From Zoogloea sp. (GTDB taxonomy: Bacteria; Pseudomonadota; Gammaproteobacteria; Burkholderiales; Rhodocyclaceae), in NCBI GenBank assembly GCA_016703645.1, contig JADJBR010000007.1, positions 1,116,001-1,180,000 of the forward strand: a DNA stretch of 64,000 nucleotides. Reading direction: 5' to 3'. Positions 43,529 to 52,417 of this stretch are shown here, piece by piece. Numbering within the stretch: position 1 is the stretch's first letter; each line of letters opens with the position of its first letter. The position numbers were made by a program, and so were the translations under genes. Below the pieces are notes generated by a model, which was not told the DNA's origin, did no database searches, and saw only the letters and a list, made by a program, of their open reading frames with translations.

Positions 43529-44317
43529 ATGCGCCGAGCCGACCGCCTGTTCCAGATCGTCCTTCTCCTTGACCGGGGGCGGGCCGTCACCGCCCGCGAG
43601 CTGGCCGACGCCCTGCAGGTATCCGAACGCACCGTGTACCGCGATGTGGCCGATCTGTCCCGCTCGGGCGTGCCGATCAGCGGCGAGGCCGGGGTGGGCT
43701 ACCTGATGCGTCCGGGCTATCGCCTGCCACCCCTGATGTTCGATGCCGAGGAACTGGCGGCGCTGGCCCTGGGCAGCCGGATGGTACGTAGCTGGGCCGA
43801 CCCGGCCCTCGGCCGCGCCGCCGAACGCGCCTTGCTTCGTATCGAGTCCGTCCTGCCCAGGCGCCTTCGCCACGACCCCGCCAGGGACGCGCTGCTGGTG
43901 CCCGGCTTCCATGTGCCCGACGCCATGCGTGCCCCCATGAGCACACTGCGCGAGTGCATCTCCGATCAGCGCAGACTGCGCATTGCCTACACCCGCGCCG
44001 ACGGGGCCGCCAGCGAACGGACGATCCAGCCCGTGGGGCTGGTGTTCTGGGGCGAAACCTGGACCCTCGGCGCCTGGTGCGAATTGCGCGGCGACTTTCG
44101 CAGCTTCAGGTTGGACAGGATCGCCCGCCTCGCCCCCCTTGACGCGCACTTCGACGGTACCGGCATGCTGGCCCGCTACCTGCAGGCCGCCCAGACCGAA
44201 CGGGATGCCTGCCGGATCGAAACGCCCTCCCGCCCTCCCTCCGCCCCCGGGGAAGACAGGGCCGCCGCGAGCATGCAAGAATCTCCGCCCCACAACCCAC
44301 CCGCTGCGTCCCCATGA
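43529..44317 (+). CDS. YafY-type HTH-WYL transcription regulator
   Basis: 262 residues from ATG 43529. DeoR-like winged helix (LADALQVSERTVYRDVADL), a WYL domain (LRIAYTRADGAASERTIQP) and a WCX-like region ending RLARLAPL-type (FRLDRIARLAPL). The last 45 residues are a Pro/Ala-rich tail. The stop overlaps the ATG of the next gene by 4 bp. Probably regulates the divergent VOC gene and itself. Confidence 0.9.
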   Translation: MRRADRLFQIVLLLDRGRAVTARELADALQVSERTVYRDVADLSRSGVPISGEAGVGYLMRPGYRLPPLMFDAEELAALALGSRMVRSWADPALGRAAERALLRIESVLPRRLRHDPARDALLVPGFHVPDAMRAPMSTLRECISDQRRLRIAYTRADGAASERTIQPVGLVFWGETWTLGAWCELRGDFRSFRLDRIARLAPLDAHFDGTGMLARYLQAAQTERDACRIETPSRPPSAPGEDRAAASMQESPPHNPPAASP

Positions 44318-44634
44318 GCCTTGCCGACAGCAATCCCTGCCTCGATTGCGGTGCCTGCTGCGCCACTTTCCGCGTGTCCTTCTATTGGTCCGAGGCCGAG
44401 ACCCTCGGCCTGCCCACGGAACTCACCGAACAGGTCAACGCCTGGTTTGCCTGCATGCGCGGCACCAACCAGCCGCAACCCCGCTGCGCCGCCCTGGCTG
44501 GCACCGTGGGCCAGGAGGTGAGCTGCCAGGTCTATGGCCATCGCCCGTCCCCCTGCCGCGAAGTCGAGGCCGGTGGCAGCCAATGTGCCAAGGCCCGGGC
44601 CCACCATGGCCTGCCAGCACTGATTTGCGAATGA
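44314..44634 (+). CDS. YkgJ-family Cys-cluster protein
   Basis: 106 residues. CLDCGACC and later CQVYGHRPSPC...C give the CxxCxxCC-type zinc/iron-binding signature of YkgJ/UPF0153. ATG is in the ATGA overlap with the WYL gene, so the two are translationally coupled. Function unknown. Confidence 0.88.
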   Translation: MSLADSNPCLDCGACCATFRVSFYWSEAETLGLPTELTEQVNAWFACMRGTNQPQPRCAALAGTVGQEVSCQVYGHRPSPCREVEAGGSQCAKARAHHGLPALICE

Positions 44635-44645
44635 CTTGCATTTGC
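44627..44645. promoter_or_regulatory. Fur-like box before the iron-binding protein gene
   Basis: GCGAATG-ACTTG-CATTTGC: inverted repeat resembling GATAATGATAATCATTATC at 11 of 19 positions, 58 bp before the start at 44703. Confidence 0.5.
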
Positions 44646-44702
44646 AAATAACAACAAGTCTCGATAACATCGGTCGGGTCTTCCCCCATATCCGCACCGA
44701 CC

Positions 44703-45725
44703 ATGACCAAGCTGAAATCCCTCGCCGCCCTGTTGGCCGCCAGCGCCGCCCTGGGCAACACCGCTTTCGCCGCCGACACCGAACTCAACCTCTACACCGC
44801 CCGTCACTACCAGACCGACGAGGCCCTGTACTCTAACTTCACCACCCGCACCGGCATCAAGATCAACCGCATCGAAGGCAAGGAAGAAGAACTCCTGGAG
44901 CGCATCCGCAACGAAGGGGCCAACAGCCCGGCCGATGTGTTCATCACCGTTGACGCCGCCCGCCTGGCCGCTGCCGACCAGTACGGCCTCTTCGCCACCG
45001 TGGACTCGCCATCCCTCAAGTTGGCCATCCCGGCCCACCTGCGCACCGACCGCTGGTTTGCCTTCTCCACCCGCGCCCGGGTCATCGTCTACAACAAGCT
45101 CGACGTGAAAGCCGATCAGGTGCGCAACTATGAAGACCTGGCCAAGCCCGACATGAAGGGTAAGGTCTGCGTCCGCTCCGGCAACCACCCCTACAACCTG
45201 TCCCTCGGCTCGGCCCTGATTCAGCACATCGGCGCCGCAAAGACCGAAGAATGGGCCCGCGGTCTGGTGGCCAACTTTGCCCGCGCGCCCAAGGGTGGCG
45301 ACACCGACCAGATCAAGGCCGTCGGCGCTGGCGAATGCGGCGTGGCGCTGGTCAACTCCTACTACCTGGCCCGCATGCTCAAGTCCACCAAGCCCGAGGA
45401 TCAGAAGACCGTTGATCGCATCGGCATCGTGTGGCCCAACCAGTCCAGTTTTGGCGCCCACATCAACATCTCCGGCGGCGGCATGCTGAAGACGGCCCCC
45501 CACAAGGAAGCCGCGGTCAAGTTCCTGGAATACCTGGCCTCCCCGGAAGCCCAGGACTATTTCGCCAACGGCAACAACGAGTGGCCGGTGGTGGCCGGCG
45601 TCAAGATCGCCAACCGGGGCCTCGATGCCATGGGCAAGTTCAAGGCCGACACCCTGCCCGTGGGCAAGCTGGCCGATTCAGTGATTGAAGCCCAGAAGAT
45701 CTACGACCGCGCCGGTTTCCGCTGA
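44703..45725 (+). CDS. fbpA: Fe(III) ABC transporter periplasmic binding protein
   Basis: 340 residues with a signal peptide (cut after NTAFA). FbpA/FutA family: LNLYTARHYQTDEALYSNF at the N-terminus and the tyrosine pair NSYYLARM that binds iron. Permease and ATPase genes do not follow, so it depends on subunits encoded elsewhere. Ends directly at the dispersed repeat and a strong terminator. Confidence 0.92.
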   Translation: MTKLKSLAALLAASAALGNTAFAADTELNLYTARHYQTDEALYSNFTTRTGIKINRIEGKEEELLERIRNEGANSPADVFITVDAARLAAADQYGLFATVDSPSLKLAIPAHLRTDRWFAFSTRARVIVYNKLDVKADQVRNYEDLAKPDMKGKVCVRSGNHPYNLSLGSALIQHIGAAKTEEWARGLVANFARAPKGGDTDQIKAVGAGECGVALVNSYYLARMLKSTKPEDQKTVDRIGIVWPNQSSFGAHINISGGGMLKTAPHKEAAVKFLEYLASPEAQDYFANGNNEWPVVAGVKIANRGLDAMGKFKADTLPVGKLADSVIEAQKIYDRAGFR

Positions 45726-45847
45726 GCGGGTGTGAAGAAATCGTCGCGAGCGGTTCGAGTTCGCCCCGAGAAGCACAGCCGTACAAGGGTACGGTGAGCA
45801 TCGCAGGGGCGAAATCGGGTCGCGCAGCAGATTGATTCACACCCGCT
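45725..45847 (-). repeat. dispersed post-stop repeat, copy C, with 12-bp terminal inverted repeats
   Basis: Bounded by AGCGGGTGTGAA (45725-45736) and TTCACACCCGCT (45836-45847), perfect inverse copies. The interior has hairpin CCGTAC-AAGG-GTACGG. It starts at the last base of the fbpA stop. Homologous to 20573-20692 and, in part, 19318-19370. Confidence 0.8.
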
Positions 45848-45873
45848 GATTCGAAGCGGTTCGCCACACGTTC

Positions 45874-45906
45874 AGGTAAAGGCCGGGAAGTTCCCGGCCT
45901 TTACCT
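45874..45906 (+). terminator. strong terminator after fbpA
   Basis: Perfect 16-bp stem AGGTAAAGGCCGGGAA / TTCCCGGCCTTTACCT with a single-base loop as written, followed by a short pyrimidine run. Confidence 0.85.
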
Positions 45907-45932
45907 TTCTTGCCGCAACGCATCATCTTATT

Positions 45933-45951
45933 GCCAATCATTCTCATTACC
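45933..45951. promoter_or_regulatory. Fur box before the TonB receptor
   Basis: CAATCATTCTCATTACC; its complement has the AATGAGAATGATT core common in proteobacterial Fur boxes. About 105 bp before the receptor start. Confidence 0.75.
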
Positions 45952-46056
45952 ATTACAATTGAAACAAGATCCTACGGGCAAGCCAGCCATCTGCTAGCCA
46001 AGCCAGCCAGCCTCAGATCGTGAAACTCCAACGATTTCATTACGAGAGGCTTTGCC

Positions 46057-48354
46057 ATGGCTCACAAGAAGACCCGCCGCCCCGCGGCTGCACACCGTCA
46101 TCGAACCCCCGCCCCGTCGGTCGCAGCAGCACCCTCCATCACCGACAAGGCCGTCCTGCCCCTGGGCGCCATGATGTTCGCCGCGTCCATGGGCGCCTTC
46201 GCCCAGACCCCCGCCGCCCAGGGCGACGAGAAGACCCTCAAGCCGGTGATCGTCAAGGCCGACGCCGAACGCGAGCAGGAAGGCAAGAACACCCTGCGCA
46301 CCACCACCACCCGCATCGGCAAAGGCAAACAGGAACTCCGCGACATTCCCCAGTCCGTCACCGTCGTCACCGAGAAGCTCATGGACGACCGCAAGATCGA
46401 CACCGTCAAGGAAGCCCTCAAGATGACCTCGGGCATCACCTTCCTGGCGGCCGAAGGCGGCGAGGAAGACGTCCGCCTGCGCGGCTTCCCCCTCAACACC
46501 ACCGGCGACCTGTTCATCGACGGCATGCGCGACCCGGCCTTCTACGACCGCGACACCTTCAACATGGATCGCATCGAAGTGCTGCGGGGCTCTGCCTCCA
46601 TGCTCTTCGGCCGTGGCTCCACCGGCGGCGCGGTCAACCAGGTGAACAAACAGGCCCGCCTGCTCGACGAAAGCCAAATCGACCTGACCCTGGGCAGCCA
46701 CCAATACCGCCGTGCGGTGGCCGACATCAACGTCAAGACGGGCGAAGACGCCGCCCTGCGCATCAACGCCATGCGTACCCTGGCCGACAACAACGGCGCC
46801 GGCTCCAGCCTCGACAAGTATGGCTTCGCAGTCGACTACCGCTGGGGCATCGGCACCCGCGACGAATTCGAGGTGGGTTACTTCTACCTCAACAACAGCA
46901 ACGGCATGAACTACGGTCTGCCGTGGGTCCGCCCCAATTCAAGCTCCCCGGTCAGTGCCACCACCATGCTGCCGGCCGACCCCAAGAGTTACTGGGGCAT
47001 GGCCAGCGACTACAACAAGGGCACCGCCGGCTACGCCACCTTCATGCACACCCACCGCTTCTCGGCGGACACCGAACTGGTGACCAAAGTGCGCAAGGGC
47101 GACTTCGAACGGGATCAGCGGGCCGGCACCGTGCGTTTTGCCCCCGCCACCCTGCAACCGGGCGGTCAGGCCGTCACCCTGGCCACCCTCAATCCGAACA
47201 CGGTGATCAACCGTGGCACCAATCTCAAGGTGCAGAACATGGAGAACCTGTTCGCCCAGAGCGACCTGTCTTCCAAGTTCGAGGCACTGGGCTTCAAGCA
47301 TGAAGTGCTCACCGGCGTGGATTTCGCCTGGGAGAAGAAGATTGTTCGCGGTGCCCTCAGCGCCGCCCAGGGCGGCGTCACCCTGACCAAACCCACCACC
47401 ACCTATGGCAATACGGACGATGGCGCCTGGGTCGACGAAAGCCTGCGCAAGCTGCGCAAGACCAACGAGTTCGAGGCCATTTCGGGCGGTATCTACGCCC
47501 AGGATCTGATCCGGATCACCGACCACTGGAAGCTGCTCGGCGGGCTCCGCTACGACGCCATGTCAGGCAAGTACGACGTCTTCGGCTTGAGCAACACCAA
47601 CGTCGCGTCCTTCAGCAAGTACGAACAGGCCATCTACAAATGGAGCCAGCGTTACGGCGTGATGTATCAGCCCTCTGACCGCCACTCCTTCCACCTGTCC
47701 TACGCCACCTCGTTCAACACCTCTGGCGACACCTACTCCTACAGTGCCGCCACGGTGGATACCCCGCCCGAGAAGAGCATGAACCTTGAACTGGGTGCCA
47801 AGATCGACTCGGCCGACCGGCGCATGTCCACCCGCTTCGCCCTGTTCCGGGGCGTCAAGCTCAACGAGCGCAACACCGATCCCCTGATCAATGTAGCCGT
47901 GCTGTCGGGCAAGCGCCACGCCACCGGTTTCGAAACCGACGTGATCGGCAAGATCACCCCGCGCTGGGAAGTCTACGGCTCCTACACCTGGATCTGGGAC
48001 GCGGAGATCGACAAGGGCGCGGAAGGCGCGGAAGGCCAGGGCCGTCGTCCGTCCCTGATCCCGAAGCACCAGGGCACCCTGTGGAGCACCTACCAGGTCA
48101 CCGAAAAGCTGCGCGTCGGCGCGGGCGCCAACGGGCGCACCAAGATGACCCCCAACCGCAACCCGGGCTGGTACTCCGACGGCTACGTGACCTACGACGC
48201 CATGGCCGAATACGAAGCCATTCCCGAGCGCCTGACCCTCAAGGCCAACGTGATCAACCTGAGCAACAAGCTCTATGCCGACTCCCTGTACTCCGGGCAC
48301 TACATCCCGGGTTTCGGCCGGACCTACTACCTCACCGCCAGCGTGAAGTTCTGA
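46057..48354 (+). CDS. TonB-dependent siderophore receptor
   Basis: 765 residues: long leader (cut near GAFAQ), plug domain (LRDIPQSVTVVTEKLMDDR, VLRGSASMLFGRGSTGGAVN) and a 22-strand barrel ending YYLTASVKF with the terminal Phe. It belongs to the Fiu/PiuA/FhuE-like siderophore group. Followed by a PiuC-like dioxygenase, the usual partner of PiuA/Fiu. Fur-regulated by its box. Confidence 0.94.
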   Translation: MAHKKTRRPAAAHRHRTPAPSVAAAPSITDKAVLPLGAMMFAASMGAFAQTPAAQGDEKTLKPVIVKADAEREQEGKNTLRTTTTRIGKGKQELRDIPQSVTVVTEKLMDDRKIDTVKEALKMTSGITFLAAEGGEEDVRLRGFPLNTTGDLFIDGMRDPAFYDRDTFNMDRIEVLRGSASMLFGRGSTGGAVNQVNKQARLLDESQIDLTLGSHQYRRAVADINVKTGEDAALRINAMRTLADNNGAGSSLDKYGFAVDYRWGIGTRDEFEVGYFYLNNSNGMNYGLPWVRPNSSSPVSATTMLPADPKSYWGMASDYNKGTAGYATFMHTHRFSADTELVTKVRKGDFERDQRAGTVRFAPATLQPGGQAVTLATLNPNTVINRGTNLKVQNMENLFAQSDLSSKFEALGFKHEVLTGVDFAWEKKIVRGALSAAQGGVTLTKPTTTYGNTDDGAWVDESLRKLRKTNEFEAISGGIYAQDLIRITDHWKLLGGLRYDAMSGKYDVFGLSNTNVASFSKYEQAIYKWSQRYGVMYQPSDRHSFHLSYATSFNTSGDTYSYSAATVDTPPEKSMNLELGAKIDSADRRMSTRFALFRGVKLNERNTDPLINVAVLSGKRHATGFETDVIGKITPRWEVYGSYTWIWDAEIDKGAEGAEGQGRRPSLIPKHQGTLWSTYQVTEKLRVGAGANGRTKMTPNRNPGWYSDGYVTYDAMAEYEAIPERLTLKANVINLSNKLYADSLYSGHYIPGFGRTYYLTASVKF

Positions 48355-48383
48355 TGGAACGCAGGGGATAGGCAGGACCGGAA

Positions 48384-48413
48384 GAGGGTGTGCGCCCTGG
48401 GGGCACACCCTCT
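48384..48413 (+). terminator. terminator after the receptor gene
   Basis: GAGGGTGTGC paired with GCACACCCTC; TTTTT follows at 48421. As it precedes the dioxygenase, it may attenuate rather than end the transcript. Confidence 0.75.
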
Positions 48414-48447
48414 CTCACCCTTTTTCAGCTCGCCATATAAACGCGCC

Positions 48448-49131
48448 ATGCTCCTCCAGATCCCCGAACTGCTGACCGCCGAGGAAGTCCGCCAGGCCCG
48501 TCAGGCCCTCATCGATGCCCCCTGGGCCGATGGCCGCGACAGCGCCGGCCCCCAGGCCGCCACGGTCAAGAACAACGAACAACTGCCCCACGACTGCGCC
48601 CCCGCCACCCTGATCCGCCAGCTAGTGCTGCGCGCCCTCGACCGACACCCCCTCTTCCTCACCGCCGCCCTGCCCAAGAAGATCTTCACCCCCCGGGTGA
48701 ATCGCTATGGCGGAGACACCCCCTATTACGGCGGCCACGTGGACAACGCCATCCGCTTCCGCGCCGACACCGGCGAGCGGGTGCGCACCGACGTCTCATG
48801 CACCGTCTTCCTGGCCGACCCGGACGAATACGAGGGCGGCGAGCTGCGGGTACAAGACACCTATGGCGCCCGCGGCGTCAAGCTGCCCGCCGGGCACGCC
48901 GTGCTCTACCCGGGCACCAGCATCCACGAAGTCACCCCGGTGACCCGCGGCCACCGCCTCGCCTGTTTCTTCTGGATTGAAAGCATGGTGCGCAGCGACG
49001 AGCAGCGCCGCCTGCTCTTCGACCTGGACATGGCCATCATGCGCCTGCGCCAAAAACACGGCGAGACCGCCGAAGCCGTGGACCTCACCGGCACCTATCA
49101 CAACCTGCTGCGCATGTGGGCAGACACCTGA
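48448..49131 (+). CDS. piuC: PKHD-type Fe(II)/2-oxoglutarate dioxygenase (PiuC/YbiX)
   Basis: 227 residues from ATG 48448. Iron ligands are His and Asp in YYGGHVDNA and a distal His in SIHEVTPV; the 2-oxoglutarate Arg is in [10 protein letters not shown]. PiuC-type genes accompany Fiu/PiuA receptors. A 20-codon upstream extension lies in the terminator hairpin and is rejected. Confidence 0.92.
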   Translation: MLLQIPELLTAEEVRQARQALIDAPWADGRDSAGPQAATVKNNEQLPHDCAPATLIRQLVLRALDRHPLFLTAALPKKIFTPRVNRYGGDTPYYGGHVDNAIRFRADTGERVRTDVSCTVFLADPDEYEGGELRVQDTYGARGVKLPAGHAVLYPGTSIHEVTPVTRGHRLACFFWIESMVRSDEQRRLLFDLDMAIMRLRQKHGETAEAVDLTGTYHNLLRMWADT

Positions 49132-49135
49132 AACC

Positions 49136-50251
49136 ATGAACACCCGGACGGCCCTGCCCGAGGGCGTGATCTCCCTGCCCGGCCACGAAGCCCATGCCCG
49201 CGGCGTCCTCGACGCCAACGCCTGGGCCTACTTTGCCGGCGGTGCGGCCGACGAACACACGCTCAACGCCAACCCCGCCGCCTGGCAGAAGCTGCAGTTG
49301 CACCCGCGCATCCTGCGCCCGGTGGCGGGCGGGCACACCCGGGTCAGCCTCCTGGGGCGCAGCCTGGCCCATCCCATCCTGCTCGCCCCGGTGGCCTACC
49401 AACGCATGGCCCACCCCGACGGCGAGATCGGCACCGCCCTGGCCGCTTCAGCCCAGCAGGCCGGCCTGGTGCTCAGCACCCAGGCCAGCACCCCCCTCGA
49501 AGCCGTGGCCGACGCCATCCGCAATGATCCCGACCGCGGCCCCCTGTGGTTCCAGCTCTACCTGCAGCATGACCGGGGCTTCAACCTCGAACTGATCCAC
49601 CGGGCCGAAGCCGCCGGCTATGAAGCCCTGGTGCTCACCGTCGACGCCCCCTGCAACGGCGCCCGTGACCGGGAGCGCCAGGCCGGATTCCGCCTGCCCC
49701 CGGGCATCAGTGCCGTCAACCTGTCCCGGCTTGTGCCGCGCCCAGACCCCGCGCGGCACCCTCACCAGAGCGCGCTGTTCGACGGCCTGCTGCAGCAGGC
49801 CCCCACCTGGGACGACATCGCCTGGTTGCAGGCCAGCACGCGCCTGCCCCTCATCCTCAAGGGCGTGCTGCACCCCGACGACGCCCGCGAGGCCGCCCGG
49901 CTGCAGGTGGGCGGCCTCATCGTCTCCAACCACGGCGGGCGCACCCTCGACACCCTGCCCCCCACCGCCGAAGTATTGCCGGAGATCGTCGAAGCCCTGG
50001 GCGGCAGCCTGCCGGTGCTGGTGGATGGCGGCATCCGCCGCGGCACCGACGTGCTCAAGGCCATGGCCCTCGGCGGCGCTGCGGTCCTCATCGGCCGCCC
50101 CTACATTTACGGACTCGCCAATGCCGGCGCCCTGGGCGTCGCCCATGTGATCCGCCTGCTCCGCGACGAGCTGGAAATCGCCATGGCCCTCAGCGGTTGC
50201 CCGACCCTGGGAGACATCCCCGCCGACCTCGTCCGGCGGGCGCGCAACTGA
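49136..50251 (+). CDS. FMN-dependent alpha-hydroxyacid oxidase/dehydrogenase
   Basis: 371 residues, four bases after piuC. LldD/glycolate oxidase fold: WAYFAGGAADEHT, LLAPVAYQRMAHPDGE, catalytic His and FMN site in SNHGGRTLDTLP, VDGGIRRGTDVLKAMALGG. Substrate probably L-lactate, glycolate or a longer 2-hydroxy acid. Coupling to iron-uptake genes is unexpected but appears in other genomes. Confidence 0.9.
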   Translation: MNTRTALPEGVISLPGHEAHARGVLDANAWAYFAGGAADEHTLNANPAAWQKLQLHPRILRPVAGGHTRVSLLGRSLAHPILLAPVAYQRMAHPDGEIGTALAASAQQAGLVLSTQASTPLEAVADAIRNDPDRGPLWFQLYLQHDRGFNLELIHRAEAAGYEALVLTVDAPCNGARDRERQAGFRLPPGISAVNLSRLVPRPDPARHPHQSALFDGLLQQAPTWDDIAWLQASTRLPLILKGVLHPDDAREAARLQVGGLIVSNHGGRTLDTLPPTAEVLPEIVEALGGSLPVLVDGGIRRGTDVLKAMALGGAAVLIGRPYIYGLANAGALGVAHVIRLLRDELEIAMALSGCPTLGDIPADLVRRARN

Positions 50252-50297
50252 GGTTCAGGCGACAGGCGTGCCGCGGACGCAGCGCCTGCCTCGGCGC

Positions 50298-51542
50298 TTA
50301 CTCGTCGAAGGCGTGGATGAAGTCGCGGATGCGCGGATAGATCTGGTGCTCCCAGCGCTTGCCGTTGAAGACGCCGTAATGCCCGACCGAAGCCTGCAGG
50401 TGATGCTGCTTGCGATAGGGCGCCAGCTTGCTGCACAGGTCGTGGGCGGCCAGGGTCTGACCGATGGAGCAGATATCGTCCCGCTCACCTTCCACCGTGA
50501 ACAGGGCCGTGCGGCGGATCGCCTCGGGTTTCACCAGGCGGCCGCGGTATTCCAGCACACCACGCGGCAGCTGGTATTCCTGGAAGACCTTGCGCACCGT
50601 CTGCAGGTAGAACTCGGCGGGCAGATCCATCATGGCCAGGTATTCGTCGTAGAACTCCTTGATGCCATGGGCCTTCACCGTATCGCCCTCCACGTAGTGG
50701 CCATACATCTTGCGGAAGGATTCCTTGTGCCGGTCCAGGTTCATGCTCATGAAGGCCGAGATCTGCAGAAAACCCGGATACACCCGCCGCATGCCTCCCT
50801 TGTAACGCAGGGGCACCACCCCGATCAGCTTGCTTTCGAACCACTCCATGGGCTTGGCGGTGGCCAGGTTGTTCACCTCGGTGGGGTTGATGCGGCAGTC
50901 GATGGGCCCGGCCATCAGCGTCATGCTGCGGGGCTGGTGGGGGTGCTGGTCCTCGGCCATGACCGCCACCGCAGCCAGGGTCGGCACCGTGGGCTGGCAT
51001 ACGGCCACCAGGTGGGTGTGGGGGCCGAGCCAATCCACGAAGCGGATGATGTGCTCGATGAAGGTGTCCAGATCGAAAGCCCCCTCGGACAGGGGAATGT
51101 CGCGCACGTTGTGCCAATCGGTCACGTACACGTCATGGTCTTGCAGCAGGGTCTGGACGGTGCCGCGCAACAGGGTCGCAAAATGCCCGGAAACGGGTGC
51201 CACCAGCAGCACCTTGGGCTCGGTGCCACAGGCCGGCGTTTTGCGGAAGCGCAGCAGGGAGCAGAACGGGGTCCGGAAGACAGTCTCCTCCGTGACGGCG
51301 CAGGTGCCCGATGGCGTGTCGACAGTGTCGATATTGAAGGGCGGGCGATGGTGGGTCAGGCCGGACAGGGCCAGCACCTCACAGGCCGCCGCCGCCTTGC
51401 GCAGTGCGCGGCTATGGGGGAGCCAGAACAGGCTGTGATGCAGCCAGGGCGCCAGGAAACGCGCCGCACTGCGCATCGGCGTGGTCAGGTCGGCCACGGC
51501 CTGATAGGCCTGGTAATGCAGGGCAGGACTATTGGGGAGCAT
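50298..51542 (-). CDS. phaZ: intracellular polyhydroxyalkanoate depolymerase
   Basis: 414 residues from ATG 51542. PhaZ of the Ralstonia type: catalytic Cys in VCQPTVP (in place of a lipase-box Ser), then TLMAGPIDCRINPTEVN and the C-terminal HYGVFNGKRWEHQIYP with catalytic His. It mobilises cytoplasmic PHB granules. The phasin end at the right edge of the window also points to PHA storage. Confidence 0.93.
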   Translation of the reverse strand: MLPNSPALHYQAYQAVADLTTPMRSAARFLAPWLHHSLFWLPHSRALRKAAAACEVLALSGLTHHRPPFNIDTVDTPSGTCAVTEETVFRTPFCSLLRFRKTPACGTEPKVLLVAPVSGHFATLLRGTVQTLLQDHDVYVTDWHNVRDIPLSEGAFDLDTFIEHIIRFVDWLGPHTHLVAVCQPTVPTLAAVAVMAEDQHPHQPRSMTLMAGPIDCRINPTEVNNLATAKPMEWFESKLIGVVPLRYKGGMRRVYPGFLQISAFMSMNLDRHKESFRKMYGHYVEGDTVKAHGIKEFYDEYLAMMDLPAEFYLQTVRKVFQEYQLPRGVLEYRGRLVKPEAIRRTALFTVEGERDDICSIGQTLAAHDLCSKLAPYRKQHHLQASVGHYGVFNGKRWEHQIYPRIRDFIHAFDE

Positions 51543-51688
51543 GATATTTTTGTGATGCTGCTGTTGGGTTCCGGATACTAGCAATAGCCATGCCGTCACG
51601 GACACCCTTGCAGGCACGTGGTTTGCTCTTATCCTTGACACACCAGGCCCCATCACCTGCCCCGAACGCCTTGCCGGAGACTCCCACC

Positions 51689-52342
51689 ATGGCCATCACC
51701 CTCACCCTGAGCAGCAAGAACTACTCGTCCTGGTCCCTGCGCGGCTGGTTGATGGCGCGCTTCGCCGGCCTCACCTTCAAGGAGGAGATGGTCGAACAGG
51801 ACGATGCCAATGCACGCGCCGAGCTCCTGCTGCTGGCGCCCTCGGTGCGCGTCCCGCGCCTCACCCACGGCGACATCTCCGTCTGGGACACCCTGGCCAT
51901 CGGCGAATACCTCAACGAGATCAAGCCCAAGGCCGGGCTGCTGCCCGCCGATGCCGCCGCCCGCGCCCACTGCCGCTCCATCTGCGGCGAAATGCACTCG
52001 GGATTCAGCGCCCTGCGCGCGGCGCTGCCCATGAACCTGAAGGCCCATTTTCCCAACTTCACCGTGTGGTCGCGGGCCAAGGGCGACATCGAAAGGGTTG
52101 TCGAGATCTGGCGCGACTGCCTGACGCGCTATGGCGGCCCCTACCTGTTCGGCGCCCGGCGCACCCTCGCCGACGCCATGTATGCCCCCGTCGCCACCCG
52201 CTTCCTGACCTACGACGTACCCCTCGACAACGCCTGCGCCGCCTATTGCCAGACCCTCATGGCCATGCCCGAAATGGGCGAATGGGTCGCCGCGGCCAAG
52301 CTCGAACCGGACGACATCGAGGAGCTGGAAGTGGAGTTCTGA
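51689..52342 (+). CDS. glutathione S-transferase family protein
   Basis: 217 residues from ATG 51689. Thioredoxin-like domain (ITLTLSSKNYSSWSLRGWLM) with the SW(S)LR motif in place of the usual Tyr/Ser/Cys-Pro active site, and an all-helical C-terminal domain. Divergent from phaZ with 146 bp between. Confidence 0.88.
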   Translation: MAITLTLSSKNYSSWSLRGWLMARFAGLTFKEEMVEQDDANARAELLLLAPSVRVPRLTHGDISVWDTLAIGEYLNEIKPKAGLLPADAAARAHCRSICGEMHSGFSALRAALPMNLKAHFPNFTVWSRAKGDIERVVEIWRDCLTRYGGPYLFGARRTLADAMYAPVATRFLTYDVPLDNACAAYCQTLMAMPEMGEWVAAAKLEPDDIEELEVEF

Positions 52343-52417
52343 GGGCCGCGCTCCCCCAGGCAGTCCCGCACCATATCGAGGCGCACGCCCGCAAGCGGTG
52401 CGTGTCCGCCGGCCGCA

